A stretch of 35,473 nucleotides of DNA from a candidate division WWE3 bacterium CG08_land_8_20_14_0_20_40_13 (GTDB taxonomy: Bacteria > Patescibacteriota > WWE3 > 0-14-0-20-40-13), in contig PEYT01000006.1 of assembly GCA_002774285.1 (NCBI GenBank), positions 1 to 35,473 on the forward strand, in the 5' to 3' direction. The notes beneath the pieces were generated by a model, which had not been told where the DNA came from, did no database searches, and saw nothing but the letters and a program-made list of their open reading frames with translations. Shown in pieces: positions 9,093 through 16,862 of this stretch (position 1 is the first letter of the stretch; each line of letters begins with the position of its first letter). The translations under genes and the position numbers were made by a program.

Positions 9093-11274
9093 GTTAATAA
9101 AAACCTCGGTAGCCCTCGTGTTTTTTTTGGTCGCGATTATAGAAATCGTCCATATTAATTTGTTATTTTATAATGGAAATTTACTTGCCGGAGGCGATAA
9201 TTCTTCGTACCTGCAACTTTGCAGAAATACGACAAATTCCTATTCGTGGGAAGAGTCTCTTCCTTTTGGGGGACGAAGTTACGATGTTGCAAATCTGTTT
9301 GGCGTTTCGGCGTTTTCAAAACTAGCGTGCTTTTTGTCGCAAGGTAATGCAGAGCGGTTGTTAATTTTTACCCTCTACTTTTTAAAGTATCTTGGTTTTT
9401 TTCTACTCTCAAGGAAAATTTTTAATAAGTTATCATTTTTCGCTTTGTTGCCTGCTTTGTTATTATATATTTTTAATCCTTTTGAAACCTTAAATCCGTT
9501 TCCTTATCTTTACCTTTTGTATAATGCATACATCCCACTTTCTTTATATCTCTTTATCCATCTTCTGGATCGTCAAAAGTTAGATTTTTTAACTCTTGCA
9601 ATGGTTGCAGTTGTAAGTGTTATCTTTTCCTCTATAAATTCTAATCCTGCACTATCCATTACTATTTTTATTCCCCATATTATCTATCTAATATTTAAAT
9701 TTAGGTCATTGAGTAGAATTCGCATTATCAATTTATTATTATATTTTACTGTTTTAGTATTAACAAACATCTGGTGGATTGTCGCGCAAATATTGTACTT
9801 TTCTTCAAGTGCAGTATCTGTATTTAGCGGAAATTGGTGGGATTACACTAATCAAGGAAGTTTACTCCAAAACCTTCGCTTTATAGGGCAATGGGGGTGG
9901 TATAAAGGAAGCTATCTTTATCCATACTACCCGTTTAACCCTTACTACGATTCGCCCGTTGTTGTTATAGCAAACTATCTCGTTGTTGCGCTTACATTGG
10001 GATATGGAATTAGGCTTGCTATTAAAAAAGACATCAAAGTATTGTTTGTCCTTTCTTTTGTAATTGTAAGTTTAATCTTAATCGGTGGCTCTAGGCCCCC
10101 GTTTGGGTTTTTATACGGATATTTATATACACACATCCCGTTTTTTAAAGTATTTAGGGAGCCGTTTACAAAATTTGGAGAACTTTATGTTTTGTCTTTC
10201 TCGCTTCTTTTTTACCGATTGCTTGTAGGAATTAAGGATTGGTCTAAGCCGTATTTTCTCCCAAATATTTTTATCTGCTTTTTATTTCTCGTTATCATTT
10301 TTGGAAAGCCCGCAATTTTTGGAGAACATGTTTGGAATAAATGGAATGGAAGTATGAGAACTTTTAGAGTCGGGATACCGCAATATTGGAATGATTTTTA
10401 TAAGTATCAGAGGAGTAACTTGTCAAACGAAAGGATACTAACTGTTCCAAAGATATATTATGGAGGAGCTTGGAATTGGCCCAAGGGCTTTAGTAGCGCT
10501 GATGATATCGCAATTTATTTTGTTGATAACGGCAATACAATTTTAGGAAGGCCTATAAACACAGGTTCGATTTCCGGGAAGATTGTTGATAGTATATATA
10601 CAGACAAAAATGTAACTTCGGATTATTTTTTATCTCTTGGAATTAAATACTTACTGCGGGAAAACGATTACGACTGGAGATTTTCCGGGGAACTGACCTT
10701 ATCTCCTAATGAACTTGATGGGTGGATAAATAAACTTAATGCCAAAAAAGTCGCGGAATTTGGAAAATTTACTCCAGATTATTTAAAAACTATTCCTAAC
10801 GAAGATCCCGATCCTAAAATAAGGGATGTTTTGTATAAAGAGCTTCTAGATAGACCAGCTTTGGAGTTGTATGAAATTAGTGACAAGATAAATACAAGTA
10901 GAATTTTTGTTGAAAGCGATAGTAAAGTAAAAATATCCTATTCAAAAATAAATCCGACAAAATATATAGTTACTGTAAAAGACGCGTCTTCCGATTACAA
11001 TCTATTTTTTAACGAAACCTATGACAAAAATTGGGAAGCGCGGATTGTAGGGGGCAATAAAATTCCTAATGAACAGCACACTGTAGAAAATGGATACGCT
11101 AATTTATGGAAAATAAATACCCAAGATGCGAGTGGTTTATCAAGCTACTCTGTAATTATAGAATATACCCCACAAAAATTGATAGATTTTCTAGTTATTG
11201 GATGCCTAGTAACTTTTTTTATTTCGTTATTTTATTTAATCGTACGATTGGTGTTAAGATTACACAAGCGTTGA
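9067..11274 (+). CDS. AftD/YfhO-like GT-C membrane glycosyltransferase (735 aa), GTG start
   Basis: AGGDNSSYLQLCRNTT, SSINSNPALSITIFIPH, GGSRPPFGFLYGYLYTHIPFFKVFREPFTKFGELYVLSFSLLFY; collinear with 5050-8718 except for a missing ~485-aa block. Confidence 0.75.
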   Translation: MNIKSLLVRLIKTSVALVFFLVAIIEIVHINLLFYNGNLLAGGDNSSYLQLCRNTTNSYSWEESLPFGGRSYDVANLFGVSAFSKLACFLSQGNAERLLIFTLYFLKYLGFFLLSRKIFNKLSFFALLPALLLYIFNPFETLNPFPYLYLLYNAYIPLSLYLFIHLLDRQKLDFLTLAMVAVVSVIFSSINSNPALSITIFIPHIIYLIFKFRSLSRIRIINLLLYFTVLVLTNIWWIVAQILYFSSSAVSVFSGNWWDYTNQGSLLQNLRFIGQWGWYKGSYLYPYYPFNPYYDSPVVVIANYLVVALTLGYGIRLAIKKDIKVLFVLSFVIVSLILIGGSRPPFGFLYGYLYTHIPFFKVFREPFTKFGELYVLSFSLLFYRLLVGIKDWSKPYFLPNIFICFLFLVIIFGKPAIFGEHVWNKWNGSMRTFRVGIPQYWNDFYKYQRSNLSNERILTVPKIYYGGAWNWPKGFSSADDIAIYFVDNGNTILGRPINTGSISGKIVDSIYTDKNVTSDYFLSLGIKYLLRENDYDWRFSGELTLSPNELDGWINKLNAKKVAEFGKFTPDYLKTIPNEDPDPKIRDVLYKELLDRPALELYEISDKINTSRIFVESDSKVKISYSKINPTKYIVTVKDASSDYNLFFNETYDKNWEARIVGGNKIPNEQHTVENGYANLWKINTQDASGLSSYSVIIEYTPQKLIDFLVIGCLVTFFISLFYLIVRLVLRLHKR

Positions 11275-11286
11275 TTTTTACTAAAT

Positions 11287-12249
11287 ATGCTTACCAAAAA
11301 GAAAATATCTATAATTCCAGTTGCGTATAAAGACGAGGGGAATATTGAAGAACTTTATAAAAGAGTGACTAAGGTGATGCAGGAAGTCGCCTCAAATTAC
11401 GAAATTATTTATATAAACGATGCAAGTCCCGATAAATCTCAGGAAATTTTAGAAAAACTAGCTTCCAAAGACAAAAAATTAACGGTTATGACGCACTCTC
11501 GGAATTTTGGAGTGCAAAGCGCTTTTACTACAGGAATGATTCAATCTTTAGGTGATGCGGTTGTAATTATGGATGGTGACCTGCAAGATCCCCCGGAACT
11601 TATTCCAGAATTTATTAAAAAATGGCAAGAGGGGTACGATGTGGTGTATGGACATCGGTCAAAACGGGAAAAGGGCATGGGAAGATTTTGGGAGTTTGCT
11701 ATGCATAAATTTTACGAATTTCTAAATAGTATCAGCTATGTTAAGCCTCTCGTTGATGTTGGAGAATTTTCTTTAATGGATAGAAAGATTGTTGATATAA
11801 TAAACGCGTTGCCGGAAAAAGATAGGTTCATAAGAGGAATGAGGGCGTGGACGGGTTTTAAACAAACAGGGGTTTCATATATCAGGCCTGAAAGATTTTG
11901 GGGAGCGGGGGTGGCAACAAGCAGTATCACAAGACGGCTTTATTGGGTCCGCAAAGCCATCTTTAATTTTTCATACGCGCCTTTGGATTGGGTTTTTTAT
12001 GCCGCGATCGCCGGTGTATTTGTGTCTATCATATTTCTTCTTTTTTATATCATTTCTAAAACCTTTTTCCCGTCTTTGATTAATGAGGTTTCACTTACTG
12101 CAGTTCTGGTAATTTTTGTTGGTAGTATTCAGCTTATTTCAATAAGTATTATATGCGAGTATCTGCAAAGAATTTTTGAGGAGGTAAAAAACAGGCCGTA
12201 CTCTGTCGTTAAAAGCATCATTAATGATCATAAACTATCTAAAAGATAA
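11287..12249 (+). CDS. GT2, polyprenyl-phosphate sugar synthase-like (GtrB/ArnC/DPM1-type) with C-terminal TM pair
   Basis: ISIIPVAYKDEGNIEELYKRV, YINDASPDKS, SRNFGVQSAFTTGM, VVIMDGDLQDPPELIPEFI, two C-terminal TM segments. Confidence 0.88.
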   Translation: MLTKKKISIIPVAYKDEGNIEELYKRVTKVMQEVASNYEIIYINDASPDKSQEILEKLASKDKKLTVMTHSRNFGVQSAFTTGMIQSLGDAVVIMDGDLQDPPELIPEFIKKWQEGYDVVYGHRSKREKGMGRFWEFAMHKFYEFLNSISYVKPLVDVGEFSLMDRKIVDIINALPEKDRFIRGMRAWTGFKQTGVSYIRPERFWGAGVATSSITRRLYWVRKAIFNFSYAPLDWVFYAAIAGVFVSIIFLLFYIISKTFFPSLINEVSLTAVLVIFVGSIQLISISIICEYLQRIFEEVKNRPYSVVKSIINDHKLSKR

Positions 12250-13960
12250 TATTATTGGTGGAATAGGGGATCAGGTGGGGGGGTTTATCCGGCTGTCCAA
12301 TCAGAAGTTAGTTGGCGCGCCATTTAACAACGGCTCCCAAGCTCTTTGGGAAGGGAATCAACCAATATTTTCATTTATCTATAACAGAGGTTCACAAATA
12401 GTAGATCCGGTACTGTTTTCCAATCTTTTTTCCCTAGTGAGTGTTCTATTGCTTTTTGTTTTTAGCTTTTTGCTGTTTCGGCTTCTTAAAATCAATAATT
12501 TTGTAGGAATTGTTCTGTCACTAATTCTAACATTTTCACCTTACACTTATTTGCATTTGGGGGTTCATCCGGCACTGATGCAGGCTTGGATGGTACCGGC
12601 TTTTGTGCTTTTGCTTGTTGATACATGCCACGGTTTAGAGTTTAGAGTTAAAAGTTTAGAGTTTAGTTCAAAGTTTAAAATTATCAGAAGGATGATATTG
12701 ACAGGAGCTTTTCTCTCACTCGTTGTACTCACAAGTAATTATTTGGGGTATTTTTTGATGCTGTTATCAGGTGTTTTTGCCGTCGCCAATATTGTTGTTA
12801 AGTTGGTGTTTAAGGAATTTAGTTGGGGTTGGTTAAAGTCAACCGTGATGAGATACGCCGTTATTTTTGGAACTTGTCTTTTGATTAGTATTCCTGCGTT
12901 ACTTCCATATTTTAAATCGTCTTATGGGGGCCCAAGTGTGGGTAGCATTGGGGTAAGCCGGAGCTTGGAAGATTTTCAGAACTTTTCCGGAAGGCCGTGG
13001 TATCTATTTCTGCCGCCAATTCAAAATCCTGTTTTTGGAACTATCACAAAATCAGTTTTAGAGTGGATGAAGAATGGCTGGGGATATTATTTGGCGGACG
13101 ATTATTTTAATAGTGAGAGCCCGGAGATGTTCCTCGGGATATCAAATTTGGTTGTTTTCTCAATTGCCGTTGGACGGGCTTTTAAAAAGTTCAAATTTCA
13201 AATGACAAATGTCAAATTAATGTCAAATGGAGCAAATGACGAAACAAAAACAATTTTAATATTCGTGATGACGGGGTTTTTGTTATTTTTATTCACTCTT
13301 CCTCCTTTTTTTGATTTTGCGGGAGTAAAAGTTTATACGCCGGGATTTATCTTATACAAATTGTTTCCGATGTTTAGGGTAACACAGAGGTTAGGGGTGG
13401 TTATTTTGATGTGTGTGTTGGTTTTGAACGGTATATTCATTAGTGAAGTATTAAAGAAAGTTCAGAGTTTAGAATTAATAGTTAAGAATTTAGTTAAGAG
13501 TTCCGAACTTAAGTACAAAAACATTTTAGTTTTATTGTTAATATTTGGATACGCGGGTTTTTCACTAGTTGAGTTTTTTGTGCCGATTAGAATTATGAAT
13601 ATAAAAAATGTTCCTCCTGTATATGAATATTTATCTAAAATTGATGACCCGGCAGTCATTATTGCCACTTACCCCAACCAGAGTCCCGAGGATATTTTTT
13701 GGGTTTCCAGACATAAGAAAGGGCTAATCAATCCGCGTGATTATGTAAACATAAAATTTCAGTTTAATAGCAAGGAGTTTACTAAGGATCTATCTACCAT
13801 AGAAGGGCTCTTAAAAGCCAAAAAGTACAATGTCAGCTACATTGTTTTTGACCGGATGGGATTTTCCGATCATCAAAAAAGCGCCAATTCTGAAAAGTTC
13901 TTTGGAAATAATTTAACATTAGAAAAAGACTTCGAAGGTGTACTTCTTTTTAAGTTCTAG
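12224..13960 (+). CDS. Polytopic GT-C-like membrane protein, apparently lacking an N-terminal TM helix
   Basis: Begins directly with loop-like sequence MIINYLKDNIIGGIGDQVGGFIRLSNQ...; ~10 hydrophobic segments follow; in-frame stop at 12185-12187 prevents N-terminal extension. Confidence 0.65.
   Translation: MIINYLKDNIIGGIGDQVGGFIRLSNQKLVGAPFNNGSQALWEGNQPIFSFIYNRGSQIVDPVLFSNLFSLVSVLLLFVFSFLLFRLLKINNFVGIVLSLILTFSPYTYLHLGVHPALMQAWMVPAFVLLLVDTCHGLEFRVKSLEFSSKFKIIRRMILTGAFLSLVVLTSNYLGYFLMLLSGVFAVANIVVKLVFKEFSWGWLKSTVMRYAVIFGTCLLISIPALLPYFKSSYGGPSVGSIGVSRSLEDFQNFSGRPWYLFLPPIQNPVFGTITKSVLEWMKNGWGYYLADDYFNSESPEMFLGISNLVVFSIAVGRAFKKFKFQMTNVKLMSNGANDETKTILIFVMTGFLLFLFTLPPFFDFAGVKVYTPGFILYKLFPMFRVTQRLGVVILMCVLVLNGIFISEVLKKVQSLELIVKNLVKSSELKYKNILVLLLIFGYAGFSLVEFFVPIRIMNIKNVPPVYEYLSKIDDPAVIIATYPNQSPEDIFWVSRHKKGLINPRDYVNIKFQFNSKEFTKDLSTIEGLLKAKKYNVSYIVFDRMGFSDHQKSANSEKFFGNNLTLEKDFEGVLLFKF
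12633..12690. repeat. Low-complexity AT-rich micro-repeat (GTTTAGAGTTTAGAGTTAAAAGTTTAGAGTTTAG...)
   Basis: Repeated GTTTAGA/AGTTTAGAGTT units, encoding LEFRVKSLEFSSKFKII between hydrophobic segments. Confidence 0.8.
13187..13252. repeat. Low-complexity micro-repeat with TCAAAT units
   Basis: aagTTCAAATTTCAAATGACAAATGTCAAATTAATGTCAAATGG..., encoding KFKFQMTNVKLMSNGANDETK between hydrophobic segments. Confidence 0.75.
13461..13520. repeat. Low-complexity micro-repeat, same family as 12633 and 24681
   Basis: CAGAGTTTAGAATTAATAGTTAAGAATTTAGTTAAGAG, encoding VQSLELIVKNLVKSSELKY. Confidence 0.7.
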
Positions 13961-13967
13961 ATACGCG

Positions 13968-15587
13968 CTAAATATTTTTCTTAAAAAGATAATAGACGGG
14001 GGTATTGGAAATGTAATAAGTCTTTACAGGTGTATACACATTCATAATATAAAGATTTTTTAGCCAACGGTCGTCCGTTTTAAATAAGACAAGGTATTTT
14101 GGGTAGTCTCTTAAAGGAGATTTTCTCCTGATATATTCCGTCATATCGTCAACAACCCCTACTGTGTACGGCTTTAAGCAACCCTTGTAGGTTCCACTGA
14201 TGCCTATTGAATATGTATCGTCATCTTCTCCTTCTAAATTATTTATATCTGTAGCCACATCGTACAGCATTGACTCACAACCTCCTAGTTCAGTAAAGAG
14301 TTTCATTTGCGTATCACGGGTGGCGAACAGAGTGGGGTAGACGATAAAATTTGGAGAAATAACAAATATCTCGTAGGCCGCAAAAAGTATAAGCGGGATT
14401 AAGATGATAGGTTTGGTGAGTTTGGATTTGATAAGGGGCGCAAGGTTAACGGAAACAAATAAAGTTAATACAGGAACAAAAGGCAAAAGATACCGTTCGT
14501 AAAGCTTCCGGTCTTCGATAAGTAAAGCCAGAAGAATCAGATAACCCAGAAATGGAAGGAGATTAATTAGGGAGGATCCCTTGAAATGAGGGACCCTCCC
14601 TTTTTGCATTGTATTAGTAACCAGTTTTGAGAGAGATTTTACGATGGTAAAAATAATTCCCGCGATAAGAAACGGAGAAAATCTAAATAGAAATACCAGA
14701 AGATAAAATTTATCCCCAAAATTAGAGTCGGCGTGATTTAAAATATATACGGAGCTAATCTTGTCCGTGTTCTCAATCGAGTCGTGGATTATTTGTCTTG
14801 TCACCTCAATTGGATTTACCCAGTTGGCGGGAAAAACAATTAGGTATGTGGCAAGAAATATCAAGGAAAATATTGTAGAGTGAATAATGGCTTTTTTGTA
14901 ATCCTTATGGATAATATTGGAAGCCAAAATTGCGAGACCACACGATCCGGCGATTGCTAGCGCAGGGGATTTGGACAAGAAAGCCAATCCGCAGAAAAAT
15001 GCTGATAATACAATATGGATTCGGGTTCCACCCGAATCGGGTGGAACCCGATTTAATCTAGTCTGTTGCAGATAAAGCAGTGAATACAACCCCCCGATAA
15101 AGCCAAACGACGACATCAAAACATCCACATGAAACTGTCTTGTGTAAAAAAGAAAGAATGGATCAATAAGTATTAAAAGAAGGTAAATATATGCAACCGT
15201 CCGATCAAATATCTTTTGGGTCAGCCAGTACGACAAAAACGCAAGTCCTAGGGTTGCTAAAACTTGGGACAGCTTAATAGAAAAATTAATAGTTATAAAA
15301 TCGGCAGGGATGTTTTCATCAAGAATATGCCCGGTTATTTTTGGATAAATAACCGTTAAAATTTTGTAGCTTGTTCCTCCAAGCCACATTGTTGTTACTC
15401 CCGGGTGTTGCTTTTGATAAGTTCCCGCAAAATTACCATTCAATAAATTATGTTGAAAATCTACCGCCCTTCTAAACCAGCGATCGGAATCAATAGAATA
15501 AAAATCCTTTCCAAGGTAGTATAATCTTGGAACAAGCGAAAATACTGCTATAAGAAGCCAAAATATATGATTTCTAATACTTCCCAC
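13968..15587 (-). CDS. GT39/ArnT-like polytopic glycosyltransferase (only confident minus-strand gene), GTG start
   Basis: YSIDSDRWFRRAVDFQHNLLNGNFAGTYQKQHPGVTTMWLGG; shares the D..W..R...F / TY...HPGVT.MWL.G signature with 21401-22903; multiple TM segments. Confidence 0.75.
   Translation of the reverse strand: MGSIRNHIFWLLIAVFSLVPRLYYLGKDFYSIDSDRWFRRAVDFQHNLLNGNFAGTYQKQHPGVTTMWLGGTSYKILTVIYPKITGHILDENIPADFITINFSIKLSQVLATLGLAFLSYWLTQKIFDRTVAYIYLLLILIDPFFLFYTRQFHVDVLMSSFGFIGGLYSLLYLQQTRLNRVPPDSGGTRIHIVLSAFFCGLAFLSKSPALAIAGSCGLAILASNIIHKDYKKAIIHSTIFSLIFLATYLIVFPANWVNPIEVTRQIIHDSIENTDKISSVYILNHADSNFGDKFYLLVFLFRFSPFLIAGIIFTIVKSLSKLVTNTMQKGRVPHFKGSSLINLLPFLGYLILLALLIEDRKLYERYLLPFVPVLTLFVSVNLAPLIKSKLTKPIILIPLILFAAYEIFVISPNFIVYPTLFATRDTQMKLFTELGGCESMLYDVATDINNLEGEDDDTYSIGISGTYKGCLKPYTVGVVDDMTEYIRRKSPLRDYPKYLVLFKTDDRWLKNLYIMNVYTPVKTYYISNTPVYYLFKKNI
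14569..14601. repeat. Hairpin element AGGGAGGATCCCT-TGAAATG-AGGGACCCTCCCT inside GT-C gene
   Basis: 13-bp arms, 7-nt loop, one non-Watson-Crick position that becomes a G-U pair on the transcribed (minus) sense; encodes ..KGRVPHFKGSSL.. Confidence 0.85.
15021..15051. repeat. Palindromic micro-element, copy 1: T-CGGGTTCCACCCG-AAT-CGGGTGGAACCCG-A
   Basis: 13-bp perfect arms (14 with flanking T/A), 3-nt loop; inside the minus-strand GT-C gene as ..RVPPDSGGTR.. Confidence 0.95.
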
Positions 15588-15602
15588 AAAAATATTATAG
15601 CA
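15588..15602 (-). promoter_or_regulatory. Extended -10 (TGCTATAAT) 6 nt before GTG of the minus-strand gene; likely leaderless promoter
   Basis: Minus strand reads TGCTATAAT-ATTTTT-GTG; GTG at 15587-15585. Confidence 0.6.
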
Positions 15603-15623
15603 GAGAAAAATTCAATCTCTCCC

Positions 15624-16862
15624 ATGAATGTTTTTATTTGTTTTTCTCTATTATTTTCTATCATAACTGGTATAACAAATAAGTTTGGCGATAAAAAATA
15701 CTTATACGCTAGCGCAGATGTATTACCTAACACTTTTTTGCCATATCTAGTTATAAAGGAGGGTACGATAAAATTTGACTCCGTTGAGGGTAAACTTTGG
15801 AAGTTGGGGGGCCGGGACTCGTATTTTTTTTACAAAAAGAGCGGAAGTTATTTTTCGGCATATCCGATTTTTACCGCAGTAGCTAGCGTTCCGATTTATC
15901 TGAGTTTCTATGGTTTTTTTCCTTGGGGAGGAATAAGTGACCACGACGATGTGAAAAAGATATTGTTTATCGGTCGTTTAGCGTCGGGATTTTTCGTGGC
16001 GGGTTCAATAGCCTTTTTTTACCTTTTAATTAGTAAATTTAGCAAGGAAAAAAAATATCTAATCCCCTTTATTATTTTTTATGCTTTTGGCACAACCACC
16101 TTTAGCATTTCCAGTTTGTCCTTGTGGCAACACACTGTAGCGCAATTAATAATAACTGGAATTGTTATTTTGCTTTTAAAAATCTCTAATCGAGAAACCA
16201 ATCGTAACGAAGATATTAAGTTAGGATTATTGTTTGGTTTTCTTATGCTGACAAGGACTGTTGACATTGTCTTTTTGCCATTTTTTTATTTAATAATAAT
16301 CCTAAAATCGAAAAAATCATTTTTGCTTGTCACGAAGTATCTTCTTCCCTTTATTGTCTTTATTTTGTGTTATAACTGGTATTTTTATGGCAGTCCGTTT
16401 ATGGAAGGCTACGGAGCTAGAGGAGATTTACATTGGACTAGCGATTTAAAAGAAAGCATCCCGGGTCTGCTTTTTAAAAGCCCCGCCCGCTCACTTTTAT
16501 TTATAAGCCCGCCGTTGTTGCTCTGTTTCTTTGGGGTTTTTACATTTACAAAATTAAAAGTATACAGCACCGTTCTTTTTTTTAGTTTTCTCACTTTTCT
16601 TATGGTCAATGGTAAATGGTACACATGGCATGGTGGGACGGGGTTTGGTTATCGCATGCTTACCGAGTCACTGCCAATACTGGGCCTCTTCGCTTTTGGT
16701 TTTTTTAGAAAGCTTAAAGCTTTGCCCTATTATCTAGTTATTTTGGCAATGATATACTCTGTAATAGTAAATTCCATCGGTGTTTTTTGGCACAAAGGTC
16801 GTTGCCCGTCTGTTCACAATTATGATTATTATTGTCTCATGCCGATACGAGAGATAAAATGA
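15624..16862 (+). CDS. Polytopic GT-C-like membrane protein (ORF opens at 15567; ATG 15624 preferred)
   Basis: SLWQH, GKWYTWHGGTGFGYRMLTESLP motifs shared with 30750-32057. The 15567 start would overlap the divergent gene and its promoter. Confidence 0.65.
   Translation: MNVFICFSLLFSIITGITNKFGDKKYLYASADVLPNTFLPYLVIKEGTIKFDSVEGKLWKLGGRDSYFFYKKSGSYFSAYPIFTAVASVPIYLSFYGFFPWGGISDHDDVKKILFIGRLASGFFVAGSIAFFYLLISKFSKEKKYLIPFIIFYAFGTTTFSISSLSLWQHTVAQLIITGIVILLLKISNRETNRNEDIKLGLLFGFLMLTRTVDIVFLPFFYLIIILKSKKSFLLVTKYLLPFIVFILCYNWYFYGSPFMEGYGARGDLHWTSDLKESIPGLLFKSPARSLLFISPPLLLCFFGVFTFTKLKVYSTVLFFSFLTFLMVNGKWYTWHGGTGFGYRMLTESLPILGLFAFGFFRKLKALPYYLVILAMIYSVIVNSIGVFWHKGRCPSVHNYDYYCLMPIREIK

Noticed and set aside
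11106-11330. 74-aa plus-strand ORF spanning the 9067-11274 / 11287-12249 junction
   Set aside because: Out of frame with two confident genes; translation has no domain character.
14569-14601. Interpretation of this hairpin as a rho-independent terminator (a T5 run follows on +)
   Set aside because: It lies in the middle of a minus-strand CDS; on the coding sense the T-run precedes the hairpin, so it would not terminate that mRNA. Termination of plus-strand read-through from 13960 remains possible but is unsupported.
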